NCBI GenBank assembly: GCA_019352125.1
Contig: JABBNV010000039.1
Span: 1 to 16,232 of the forward strand
Source of the DNA: Acidobacteriota bacterium
Lineage (GTDB): Bacteria; Actinomycetota; Actinomycetes; Actinomycetales; Micrococcaceae
Reading direction: 5' to 3'
DNA length: 16,232 nt
Numbering within the stretch: position 1 is the first letter of the stretch; every line of letters starts with the position of its first letter. The translations under genes and the position numbers were made by a program. This document shows positions 6,320 to 14,210 of the stretch, in pieces. The notes beneath the pieces were generated by a model, which made no database searches, had not been told where the DNA came from, and saw only the letters and a program-made list of their open reading frames with translations.

Positions 6320-9300
6320 GTGCGGCATGATGGCAAGGTGGCATCAACTAGCTCTACCGTGCCTACAGGTTCGGCGCTCCCAGCGTTCTCGCAGGCCTCC
6401 CGCGAATGGTTCACGGGAGCCTTTTCCGCGCCCACTCCGGCTCAAGAGGGAGCCTGGGACGCCATTGCCTCCGGCGCTCACTCCCTGGTTATTGCCCCCA
6501 CCGGTAGCGGTAAAACTCTGGCCGCATTCCTCTGGGCGCTGGATCAACTGATTGCCCACCGGGATAGCGCCGCACAACACGCCACCACGGTGCTCTACAT
6601 CTCCCCGCTCAAGGCCTTGGGCGTGGACGTGGAACGTAATCTCCGGGCACCTCTGGTGGGGATCACACAAACTGCCAAGCGTTTGGGATTGGCCACACCT
6701 GACGTCACCGTGGGCGTGCGCAGCGGGGATACACCTGCTGCGGCTCGCCGGGCTCTGCTGACGCACCCACCAGACATCCTGATCACCACGCCGGAATCCC
6801 TGTACTTGATGCTCACCTCCAAGGCTCGCGAAACTCTGGCACACGTCACTACCGTGATTGTGGATGAGGTTCACGCGGTGGCCGGAACAAAACGAGGGGC
6901 ACATTTGGCGCTCTCGTTGGAGCGACTGGATGCATTGCTGGATCGCCCTGCACAACGTATTGGTCTCTCCGCAACGGTGGATCCCCCCGAAACAGTGGCA
7001 CGGTTTCTCGCTGGTGAGGCCCCCGTGCAGATCGTGGCTCCGGAGGCACGGAAAACGTGGGACCTCACCGTTACTGTCCCCGTGGAGGACATGACCGCGC
7101 TGCCCGCGGCTGCGGGAGCGCATGACCTTGGCCCTGCTTCCGGGCTGGCCCCCAACGCATCTATTTGGCCGCATGTGGAGGAGAAGATTGTTGACCATGT
7201 GCTGGCCAATCAGTCCACCATAGTGTTCGCCAACTCCCGGCGGCTGGCAGAGCGGCTAACGGGCCGGCTCAATGAGATCTACTCGGAACGCATCGCTGCA
7301 GTAGAAACATGGAACTTGCGGCCGACGGCGGATGCCTCACCATCCACGTCATCGGCACCGCCGGCACTATCACCGCCTGCCCCGGCAGCACCACCGGCAC
7401 AAATCATGGCTCAGGCAGGCACCAGCGCCGGGGCGGACCCAGTGTTGGCGAAGGCACACCATGGTTCCGTATCCAAGGAGGCCCGAGCCCAGATTGAGGA
7501 TGATCTGAAATCCGGGCGGCTACGGTGCGTGGTGGCCACCTCCAGCCTGGAGCTCGGCATTGATATGGGTGCGGTGGATCTGGTGATCCAGGTGGAGTCT
7601 CCGCCCTCCGTAGCCAGCGGACTGCAACGCGTGGGTAGAGCCGGGCACCAGGTGGGTGAAGTGTCCGCCGGAATCTTGTTTCCCAAACACCGGGCGGATC
7701 TACTGCACTCCGCACTGACGGTTGAACGCATGCTGGTCGGGGCCATTGAGCCGCTGCGCATACCCACCAATCCGCTGGACATTTTGGCTCAACAAACAGT
7801 GGCCGCAACGGCGCTGGGCAGCCTGGATGTGGAGGAGTGGTTCAGCACGGTGCGCCGCAGCGCCCCTTTCAGCACACTGCCGCGTTCAGCCTTCGACGCC
7901 ACCTTGGATTTGCTGGCTGGGCGGTATCCGTCGGACGAATTTGCAGAGCTACGCCCCCGCATTATTTGGGACAGGAACCAGGGCACCATCACGGGCCGCC
8001 CAGGTGCCCAGCGTCTGGCCGTTACCTCTGGCGGCACCATTCCGGACAGGGGCCTCTTTGGCGTCTACATTGTGGGGTCGGAGGCCGCTACCGCGCCCGG
8101 AGCGCAAGCCAAGGGTGGCCGGCGCGTAGGCGAACTCGATGAAGAAATGGTGTACGAATCTCGCGTTGGTGATGTTTTTGCGTTGGGCGCCACCAGCTGG
8201 AAAATTGAGGACATCACCCATGACCGAGTCCTGGTCTCCCCCGCTTTTGGCCAACCCGGCAAGCTACCGTTCTGGAGGGGGGATTCTCAAGGCCGCCCCG
8301 TGGAATTGGGCCGCGCCCTGGGCACCTACATCCGCGAGTTGGCCAATGCCGATCATGATGCGGCCGTTGCCCGCTGCACCGCTGCCGGGTTGGATGCATT
8401 CGCCGCCAACAACCTCCTGACGTATCTTGACGAACAGCGCCAAGCCACCGCCGTCGTCCCCGACGATCGAACATTATTGGTGGAGCGCTTTCATGACGAA
8501 TTGGGCGATTGGCGTGTAGTGCTGCACAGCCCGTTTGGCATGCCTGTCCATGCGCCGTGGGCGCTGGCCGTCGCCGCACGACTGCACGAAAAGTACGGGC
8601 TGGACGGTTCCGCCATGGCCTCCGACGACGGCATTGTGCTGCGCGTTCCCCTGATGGATGATGAACCTCCCGGAGAGGAGCTCTTCCTCTTTGAGGCTGA
8701 GGAGCTGGAGCGCATTGTCACGGCGGACGTGGGCGGATCAGCCCTCTTCGCCGCGCGCTTTCGAGAATGCGCAGCCCGGGCTCTACTGCTGCCCCGCCAG
8801 AATCCAGGCAAACGCTCACCCCTCTGGCAACAGCGCCAGCGGTCCGCGCAATTGCTGGATGTAGCACGGAAATTCCCCCAGTTTCCCATCGTGTTGGAGA
8901 CCGTTCGGGAGTGTTTGCAGGATGTCTATGACCTACCCGCGCTCAAGAGCATAGCCACGTCTCTGGCCACACGGGAGATCCGCATGGTATCCACTACTAC
9001 TGCACAGCCTTCACCATTTGCCAGGTCCCTATTGTTCGGTTACGTTGCCGCATTCCTCTACGAGGGAGACTCTCCTCTCGCGGAACGCCGCGCCGCCGCA
9101 CTGTCCCTTGACCCGACGCTGCTCAATGAGCTGCTGGGCCGCGCCGAATTGCGCGAACTGCTGGACCCCTCCGTCATCGCCGCCATTGAGCAGGAGCTGC
9201 AGCGCCTTGCCCCGGACCGCAAGGCACGCGGGCTGGAAGGAGTTGCAGACTTGTTGCGCCTGCTGGGCCCCGTCACCGCCGCCGAAGTTGCCGCACGGTT

Positions 9301-11095
9301 GGAAACTGATGAGGCGGCGTCACCCGGAACCGTGCCACTCGAACACGCGTCACCGAGCACCGTCGAATCCACCGCCGCATCATTCTTGACCCAGCTGGTG
9401 AAAACCAATCGGGCGCTGAGCGTCAACATGGCGGGCGAAGCCCGGTTTGCGGCTGTTGAAGACGCTGCGCGATTGCGGGACGCACTGGGAATCCCGTTGC
9501 CCATGGGGGTGCCCATGGCGTTCATTGAACCCGTTGCGGACCCCTTGGGGGACCTGGTGGGGCGCTTTGCCCGCACGCACGGACCATTCACTGCCACTGA
9601 TGTGGCCACGCGACTGGGTTTGGGGGTTGCCGTGGTGGGCAGCGTCTTGCGGCGGCTGGCCGGCGACGGACGCGTGGCGGAAGGCGAATTCCTCCCCCGA
9701 GAAGCCGCAACATCCGGGGCAACAGAGTGGTGCGACGTCACAGTGCTACGCCGGCTGCGCAGCAGATCCCTAGCAGCCCTGCGCGCGGATGTAGAACCGG
9801 TGGAAGCCGCGGCTTTCGGCCGTTTTCTGCCCAGCTGGCAACACGTGGGTGGCGGCACGCCCCTGCGCGGGTTGGACGGGGTGCTGAACGTTATTGACCA
9901 GCTGGCTGGCGTTCCGATTCCGGCATCTGCGTGGGAACCACTCGTACTGGCCAGCCGCGTGCGGGACTACCGTCCGGACATGCTGGACTCCTTGATGGCA
10001 GGCGGCGAAGTACTTGCCTCCGGCGCGGGCCCCTTACCTGGCAATGATGGCTGGGTTGCCCTGCACCTCACCGAAGCGGCACCCTTGACCGTGCGCCGCA
10101 GCACCTACACCGAGTCGCCAGTGCACGCCAGGCTCTTGGATTTGCTGGCCAACGGCGGCGCCTACTTCTTCCATCAGCTCCGCGAGAGCGGGGACGCAGA
10201 ACCCCTCTCGGTCGAAGAGACTACTGCCACCCTGTGGGATTTGTTCTGGGCCGGGGTCATTGGCAATGATACCTATGCCCCCGTCCGGGCGTTACTAGCC
10301 GGAGGCCATACAACTCACCGGCAAGCACCCGCCCCACCCCGGTTGCGGTCTGGCCTGCGCGGCGCCGGCCGTTACCAGAGGCTGGGACGCCCGGGTCTGA
10401 GTGCTGCCCACCAGGAGCGTGCCGTGCCCGCCGTGGCCGTTGGCCGTTGGAGCGCCCTTCCGGAGCCGGAGGCTGACCCCACCATCAGGGCACATGCAAC
10501 GGCGGAGCTGCTCTTGGACCGATACGGGGTGCTGACGCGTGGGTCCGTGGCCAGCGAGGATATACCCGGCGGTTTTGCCATGATGTACAAGGTACTGGCC
10601 CGGCTCGAAGAATCCGGAAAGACCCGGCGCGGATACTTCATTGAGCACCTGGGTGCAGCGCAATTTGCTGTTCCGGCCACCGTGGATCGACTCCGTTCAT
10701 TCAGCACTGATGCCTTGGCTCCTGCCGCCCCCGAGGTGGTGGCACTTGCCGCAACGGATCCGGCCAATCCCTACGGTGCTGCACTCCCCTGGCCATCCCT
10801 GGACGTGGGCCACCGGCCTGGCCGCAAGGCCGGAGCCCTGGTGGTGCTGGTGGACGGCCGATTGACGCTGTACGTAGAACGTGGTGGAAAAACCGTCCTT
10901 GCATTCACGGAGGATGAAGCCGCCATTGCTGCCGCTGCCCGAGCCTTGGTTGCCGTGGTTGTTCGCGGCGCTGTGGACCGGCTAGCCATTGAAAAGGTCA
11001 ACGGAGAGGCCATCCTGAACACGTCCTTGGCGGTGTCACTCCTTGAAGCCGGGGCCTACAGCACTCCGCGGGGGCTGCGAATCCGTCCCCACTAA
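6320..11095 (+). CDS. lhr: Lhr-type superfamily 2 ATP-dependent helicase (Lhr-Core plus long C-terminal region)
   Basis: A large 3'-to-5' DNA/RNA-DNA helicase linked to DNA repair. The 1591 residues match full-length bacterial Lhr (about 1500-1540), somewhat longer. Helicase motifs: Walker A APTGSGKT (59-66), TPES (157-160), DEVH (182-185), SATV (217-220), IVFANSRR (301-308), HHGSVSKE (380-387), ATSSLELGIDMG (406-417) and QRVGRAGHQ (436-444). A winged-helix/Lhr-core region follows (WKIEDITHDRVLV), then the DEAD/H-associated part and the long Lhr C-terminal domain to the end. A Pro/Ala/Ser-rich insertion (about 332-372) interrupts RecA lobe 2. The start is GTG at 6320, with AGAGGAA about 10 bases upstream; GTG at 6338 is an alternative. 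The reading frame is continuous, without frameshifts. Confidence 0.95.
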   Translation: MRHDGKVASTSSTVPTGSALPAFSQASREWFTGAFSAPTPAQEGAWDAIASGAHSLVIAPTGSGKTLAAFLWALDQLIAHRDSAAQHATTVLYISPLKALGVDVERNLRAPLVGITQTAKRLGLATPDVTVGVRSGDTPAAARRALLTHPPDILITTPESLYLMLTSKARETLAHVTTVIVDEVHAVAGTKRGAHLALSLERLDALLDRPAQRIGLSATVDPPETVARFLAGEAPVQIVAPEARKTWDLTVTVPVEDMTALPAAAGAHDLGPASGLAPNASIWPHVEEKIVDHVLANQSTIVFANSRRLAERLTGRLNEIYSERIAAVETWNLRPTADASPSTSSAPPALSPPAPAAPPAQIMAQAGTSAGADPVLAKAHHGSVSKEARAQIEDDLKSGRLRCVVATSSLELGIDMGAVDLVIQVESPPSVASGLQRVGRAGHQVGEVSAGILFPKHRADLLHSALTVERMLVGAIEPLRIPTNPLDILAQQTVAATALGSLDVEEWFSTVRRSAPFSTLPRSAFDATLDLLAGRYPSDEFAELRPRIIWDRNQGTITGRPGAQRLAVTSGGTIPDRGLFGVYIVGSEAATAPGAQAKGGRRVGELDEEMVYESRVGDVFALGATSWKIEDITHDRVLVSPAFGQPGKLPFWRGDSQGRPVELGRALGTYIRELANADHDAAVARCTAAGLDAFAANNLLTYLDEQRQATAVVPDDRTLLVERFHDELGDWRVVLHSPFGMPVHAPWALAVAARLHEKYGLDGSAMASDDGIVLRVPLMDDEPPGEELFLFEAEELERIVTADVGGSALFAARFRECAARALLLPRQNPGKRSPLWQQRQRSAQLLDVARKFPQFPIVLETVRECLQDVYDLPALKSIATSLATREIRMVSTTTAQPSPFARSLLFGYVAAFLYEGDSPLAERRAAALSLDPTLLNELLGRAELRELLDPSVIAAIEQELQRLAPDRKARGLEGVADLLRLLGPVTAAEVAARLETDEAASPGTVPLEHASPSTVESTAASFLTQLVKTNRALSVNMAGEARFAAVEDAARLRDALGIPLPMGVPMAFIEPVADPLGDLVGRFARTHGPFTATDVATRLGLGVAVVGSVLRRLAGDGRVAEGEFLPREAATSGATEWCDVTVLRRLRSRSLAALRADVEPVEAAAFGRFLPSWQHVGGGTPLRGLDGVLNVIDQLAGVPIPASAWEPLVLASRVRDYRPDMLDSLMAGGEVLASGAGPLPGNDGWVALHLTEAAPLTVRRSTYTESPVHARLLDLLANGGAYFFHQLRESGDAEPLSVEETTATLWDLFWAGVIGNDTYAPVRALLAGGHTTHRQAPAPPRLRSGLRGAGRYQRLGRPGLSAAHQERAVPAVAVGRWSALPEPEADPTIRAHATAELLLDRYGVLTRGSVASEDIPGGFAMMYKVLARLEESGKTRRGYFIEHLGAAQFAVPATVDRLRSFSTDALAPAAPEVVALAATDPANPYGAALPWPSLDVGHRPGRKAGALVVLVDGRLTLYVERGGKTVLAFTEDEAAIAAAARALVAVVVRGAVDRLAIEKVNGEAILNTSLAVSLLEAGAYSTPRGLRIRPH

Positions 11096-11139
11096 CACCA
11101 CGACTAACAGGCCCGGGTCTCGGTCGGTAGGCTAGTGGA

Positions 11140-12081
11140 GTGATGAAACCCCCGCTACCCGTGCGTAATGGGGTCAATGCCACCCGTATGCGCATGCCCG
11201 AGGAAGGCCCGTGGGCCACGGCCATGGAGTACGTCTTGGACCGTTGGGGCCATGTGGACCCGCAGGGCATCATTGAACGTTTTGAGCGTGGCGAGGTTCA
11301 AGCATTGGGCGGTGTAGTGGTCACCCCGCAAACACCGCTGAATGAACACATGTTTATTTGGTACTACCGCGAGCTGCCGGTGGAAACCCGGCTGCCGGTA
11401 GAGCTTTCGGTGCTGCACCAGGATGATCAGTTGGTGGTGGTGGACAAGCCCCATTTCCTCCCCACCACACCGGGCGGCATGTACGTGGCCGAGTCCGCTC
11501 TGGTTCGGCTCCGCGTGGCGCTGGATCTCCCCGATCTGGTACCGATTCACCGGTTGGACCGGATGACCGCGGGCGTGCTGCTCTTTGCCGCAGATCCCAC
11601 GACGAGGGGCAAATACCAATTGCTCTTTGAAAAACGCCAGGTTCGCAAAACCTACGAGGCGGTGGCTCCGTACAGGGCGGATCTTGAGCTGCCGGCAGTA
11701 GTGCGCAGCCGCATGATCAAGTCCCGCACCTATCTGTTGGCTCAGGAAGTGGCCGGCGAGCCCAATGCCGAAACGAGGATTGAACTTCTGCGGCACTCAG
11801 AAACGTCCGGGTTAGGCCACTACAAATTGGAGCCGCACACAGGCAAGACGCACCAGTTGCGAGTGCATATGGCATCGCTGGGCTTGGGCATCCTGAACGA
11901 CCCGTTCTACCCCGCGCTGCTGGAGCAAGCGCCGGATGATTACAGCAAGCCTTTGCAGCTCTTGGCCCGGAGCATCGAATTTACGGATCCGCTCACAAGA
12001 GTCTCTGTCAGGTATGAAAGCTCACTGCGCTTGGCGGGTTATTCGGACGCTGAATCTGCGCCCGCGCCAAATGCATCCTGA
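11140..12081 (+). CDS. RluA-family RNA pseudouridine synthase
   Basis: It isomerises a uridine in rRNA or tRNA to pseudouridine; the target site cannot be told from sequence. The 313-residue protein holds the catalytic motif HRLDR (137-141, catalytic D140) followed by MTAGVLLFA. Other family features are VVVDKPHFLPTTP (about 99-111), the KTYEAV strand, and the C-terminal HTGKTHQLRVHMASLGLGILND block, which corresponds to the RluA motif III region. The N-terminal 85 residues (EYVLDRW...IIERFERGEV) resemble a degenerate S4-like RNA-binding part. GTG at 11140 overlaps ATG at 11143; either may be used, and GTGGAG sits too close to be a normal ribosome binding site. TAGGCT (11128-11133) could be a -10 for a nearly leaderless message. 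Its 3' end overlaps the macrodomain gene on the other strand. Confidence 0.92.
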   Translation: MMKPPLPVRNGVNATRMRMPEEGPWATAMEYVLDRWGHVDPQGIIERFERGEVQALGGVVVTPQTPLNEHMFIWYYRELPVETRLPVELSVLHQDDQLVVVDKPHFLPTTPGGMYVAESALVRLRVALDLPDLVPIHRLDRMTAGVLLFAADPTTRGKYQLLFEKRQVRKTYEAVAPYRADLELPAVVRSRMIKSRTYLLAQEVAGEPNAETRIELLRHSETSGLGHYKLEPHTGKTHQLRVHMASLGLGILNDPFYPALLEQAPDDYSKPLQLLARSIEFTDPLTRVSVRYESSLRLAGYSDAESAPAPNAS

Positions 12082-12584
12082 AATATTTCCACCACGTCCT
12101 GGCCCAACAGGGCGAACTCCACCAGCTCAATTCCACTCTGCGGAACCGCGCGTCGGTAGTCGTTGACGGCTTCCACCGCTTCATCCGCCACCGTTTCCGC
12201 TGGCCAGCCGTAGATGCCAGCTCCCACGGCTGGAAACGCTATGGAATGGGCGCCCAGTTCTTCTGCCACCCGAAGCGAGTTGGTGAAGCAGGCCCGCAAT
12301 AGGTCCGGATCATTTTCCCGGGCCAGCAAATTGGGCCCCACGGTGTGAATGATCCACCGTGCGCGGAGGTTGAAGCCCGGCGTTGCAACCGCCTGCCCCA
12401 CAGGCAGACCCGACGGGTACGTGGACGTTCGCAACGCGTTACAGGCTCCCGCTAGTTCCGGCCCCGCTGCACCATGAATTGCGCCATCAACACCAGAACC
12501 ACCCATGAGAGACGAGTTGGCGGCAGTCACCACGGCGTCGACTGCTCGCGTGGTGATGTCTGAGGACAATATGTGCACACGCAT
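12039..12584 (-). CDS. Macrodomain protein, O-acetyl-ADP-ribose deacetylase type
   Basis: A MacroD/YmdB-class domain that should hydrolyse ADP-ribose esters such as O-acetyl-ADP-ribose or mono-ADP-ribosyl groups on acidic side chains. The 181 residues are essentially one macrodomain. The adenine-binding SDIT is at 8-11 (D10). AANSSLMGGSGVDGAIH (21-37) carries N23 and D33, matching the N25/D35 catalytic pair of E. coli YmdB. HTVGP is at 80-84. The phosphate-binding loop GAGIYGWP is at 121-128. The C-terminal 10 residues are Ala/Asp/Ser-rich. ATG at 12584 has GGGGG only one base upstream; GTG at 12578 would sit at a better distance. It lies 42 bp downstream of the 102-aa gene on the same strand and probably shares its transcript. 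Confidence 0.93.
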   Translation of the reverse strand: MRVHILSSDITTRAVDAVVTAANSSLMGGSGVDGAIHGAAGPELAGACNALRTSTYPSGLPVGQAVATPGFNLRARWIIHTVGPNLLARENDPDLLRACFTNSLRVAEELGAHSIAFPAVGAGIYGWPAETVADEAVEAVNDYRRAVPQSGIELVEFALLGQDVVEIFQDAFGAGADSASE

Positions 12585-12626
12585 ACCCCCAGTGTGCCAC
12601 CGAACCCCGGAAGCCTGCTGAGAGAC

Positions 12627-12935
12627 CTAGTTAACCGGAAGCCATTTGCCTTTGGCACGGCGCAGCACGTGCAGCGTTCCGGTGCTGGCTATCGCGTCCA
12701 CGCTGTGACGCATATTGGCCGCAGCGTTGGCAGCGGCGTCGTTCTCATCCTGATAGGTGCTGGCATCCACCGTGAACCGCAGAGTAATCTGCGGAACCCC
12801 GCCCACAATGTCCAGCTGTTTGGCTTCCACCACATGAATGGATGCGAGCGTTTGCTCCGCAGTAGTCATCACTGCCTCCGGCGGATTTCCTGGCCGCAGC
12901 CCCAGGATCTTCAACGTTGCTCTAAAGGACGGCAC
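12627..12935 (-). CDS. Conserved small protein, unknown function (102 aa)
   Basis: I do not recognise a named domain, though it reads like a conserved actinobacterial small protein. It starts MPSFRATLKILGLRPGNPPEAV, then has an amphipathic helix (TTAEQTLASI), alternating strands (HVVEAKQLDIV and PQITLRFTVDAS), an Asn/Ala-rich helix (DENDAAANAAANMRHSVDAI) and a final strand with GKWLPV. This strand-helix-strand-strand-helix-strand order suggests a small alpha/beta sandwich. The GTG start has AAGGA 8 bases upstream and shares one base with the stop codon of the 47-aa gene (TAGTG), which implies translational coupling. The macrodomain gene follows after 42 bp. The last residues are KGKWLPVN. Confidence 0.8.
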   Translation of the reverse strand: MPSFRATLKILGLRPGNPPEAVMTTAEQTLASIHVVEAKQLDIVGGVPQITLRFTVDASTYQDENDAAANAAANMRHSVDAIASTGTLHVLRRAKGKWLPVN

Positions 12936-13078
12936 TACTTCAATCCTTCTTGGTATGAGGCATGGATCTTTTCCCAGCTGGGGTAGAAATCATCCCACCA
13001 ACGGGGCCAGTCGACTGCTTTGCCGGACAAAGATTCCTTCAAGTGGTCCAGGTGAACGTGCCAACTAGCCAGGCTCAT
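12935..13078 (-). CDS. Trp/His-rich 47-aa protein in an overlapping micro-cassette
   Basis: Unrecognised. The 47 residues are compositionally striking: five tryptophans (W6, W24, W27, W28, W35), four histidines (H7, H9, H12, H39) and an acidic/aromatic centre (DWPRWWDDFYPSWEK). No signal peptide or membrane segment is present, so it is probably a small cytosolic protein or subunit. AGGTGG 5 bases before the ATG is a good ribosome binding site. The start overlaps the stop of the 56-aa gene (ATGA), and its TAG stop overlaps the GTG of the 102-aa gene. That arrangement argues for a real, coupled gene; chance or a frameshifted remnant of a longer gene cannot be excluded. Confidence 0.62.
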   Translation of the reverse strand: MSLASWHVHLDHLKESLSGKAVDWPRWWDDFYPSWEKIHASYQEGLK

Positions 13079-13245
13079 CGAAGCCACCTCAGCTCAAACC
13101 GTAGGCTGCCATGCAAGGAATTCTCCGGCACGAGCATCCGCCCGGGAACACACTCGCGCACCTTGCCGTCCGCTAGCCATCCCACAGAGCCCAACGGGTA
13201 CCTGGCCATGCCCTTATTGAGTGCGTCGTTGGGGTGTACCACCAT
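13075..13245 (-). CDS. Small 56-aa protein, first gene of the micro-cassette
   Basis: Unrecognised. The 56 residues start MVVHPNDALNKG, with a Gly/Trp turn (LGSVGWLADGKV), one cysteine (C32) and a basic, amphipathic end (LRFELRWLR). It is soluble in appearance, with no signal or membrane segment. AGGTGAGG ends 3 bases before the ATG, one of the better ribosome binding sites in the window. Third codon positions are mostly G or C, as in the neighbouring genes. Its TGA stop overlaps the ATG of the 47-aa gene. It heads the run 56 aa, 47 aa, 102 aa, macrodomain, and diverges from the DUF1684 gene across 134 bp. Confidence 0.6.
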   Translation of the reverse strand: MVVHPNDALNKGMARYPLGSVGWLADGKVRECVPGRMLVPENSLHGSLRFELRWLR

Positions 13246-13269
13246 CTGCCTCACCTTTCGTCGACTTCG

Positions 13270-13275
13270 AGGCTA
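13270..13275 (-). promoter_or_regulatory. Possible -10 element for the minus-strand micro-cassette
   Basis: TAGCCT on the minus strand, of TANNNT type common in actinobacteria, would start transcription about 18 bases before the 56-aa gene. No convincing -35 is present. Confidence 0.25.
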
Positions 13276-13379
13276 CCCAACCGCCGCTCGGAATATCAGC
13301 ATTTCCCCTACTGTTGAGAGGATGTGAACGCCATGGCAAAAGGCCACCGTGCTGCTCACATAGAGCTTCAAGGAGAGAT

Positions 13380-14210
13380 ATGCCCGCGCAGAATACCCCG
13401 CAGCCCACTTCCGCCAGCACAGCTGTGCTGGAGCGATGGGCCCGCTTTAGAAAAAACCGAAATGCGGCGCTGGCTGCGGAGCACGGCTGGCTCACCTTAA
13501 CCTCTTTTCAGTGGCTCCCCAGCGAGCCCGGCGCCCTTGATCTGGTACCTGGCTTGTGGTGGACCGATGTCAACGCAGCCTTCTTGCAGGCGTCCGACGA
13601 CGATGGCCTCACCGTGGTTGCCTCCGGCGAGTCCGCTACGGGGTTGCTGAGCGCCAGCCTAGCCAACGAGGACTCGTTGATGTGGGTGCAACACAAGGAC
13701 ACGGTGGTGGAGCTGGCGGTCCGCGGGGACAGGTACGCCATCCGCACCCGGGACGAGACCTCCCCCGTCCTGCAGAATTTCAGCTCAGTGCCCACGTTTG
13801 ATTACAACCCGGACGCCGTAGTCACCGGGACGTTTCATGCCTATAGTCAACCCAAGAAAGTCACCATCGGAACCTACCGGGATGATGTTCCCAGTGAGGT
13901 TGAGCTCATCGGCGAAGTAACCTTTGACCTGGCTGGTCAGCAGTATTCACTGGCCGCGGAGGGTGCCAAGTTGGGCGCGCTGACCCTCACGTTTCACGAT
14001 GCCTCCAACGGCATCAGCACTGACAACTGGCGCAAGCTTGAGCTGGCGCGCCCCCGCCCGGACGGAACTGTGGTGGTGGATTTCAACCGCGCCATCAACT
14101 ACCCCAGCGCATTCACACCGTTTGGTACGTGCCCCCAACCGGTAGCCGGAAACAGACTCGATGTACCCGTGGAAGCTGGCGAGAAGACTCCCAAGCAACC
14201 AGCTCGCTAG
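13380..14210 (+). CDS. DUF1684 family protein
   Basis: A conserved cytosolic protein of unknown function, frequent in actinobacteria. The 276 residues show the expected order: an N-terminal helix (LERWARFRKNRNAALAAEHGWLTL), a beta-rich middle part (PGLWWTDV, LMWVQHKDTVVELAVRGDRYAIRTRD, FDYNPDAVVTGTF), the LTLTFHDASNG stretch, and the hallmark C-terminal block (about 237-269): DFNRAINYPSAFTPFGTCPQP, then NRLDVPVEAGEK. The start is ATG at 13380, with AAGGAG about 5 bases upstream; the frame stays open further upstream, but that part overlaps the divergent small gene and lacks family-like sequence. The stop codon shares the palindrome CTAG with the stop of the acyl-CoA dehydrogenase on the other strand, so there is no space for a terminator between them. 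Confidence 0.9.
   Translation: MPAQNTPQPTSASTAVLERWARFRKNRNAALAAEHGWLTLTSFQWLPSEPGALDLVPGLWWTDVNAAFLQASDDDGLTVVASGESATGLLSASLANEDSLMWVQHKDTVVELAVRGDRYAIRTRDETSPVLQNFSSVPTFDYNPDAVVTGTFHAYSQPKKVTIGTYRDDVPSEVELIGEVTFDLAGQQYSLAAEGAKLGALTLTFHDASNGISTDNWRKLELARPRPDGTVVVDFNRAINYPSAFTPFGTCPQPVAGNRLDVPVEAGEKTPKQPAR

Noticed and set aside
9058..9858. 266-aa minus-strand frame inside lhr
   Set aside because: Ser/Arg/Ala-rich low-complexity antisense sequence, typical of the reverse frame of a GC-rich gene, within an intact helicase frame.
13221..13379. 53-residue N-terminal extension of the DUF1684 protein
   Set aside because: It lies antisense to the start of the micro-cassette, is Pro/Cys/Arg-rich without family similarity, and the ATG at 13380 has AAGGAG.
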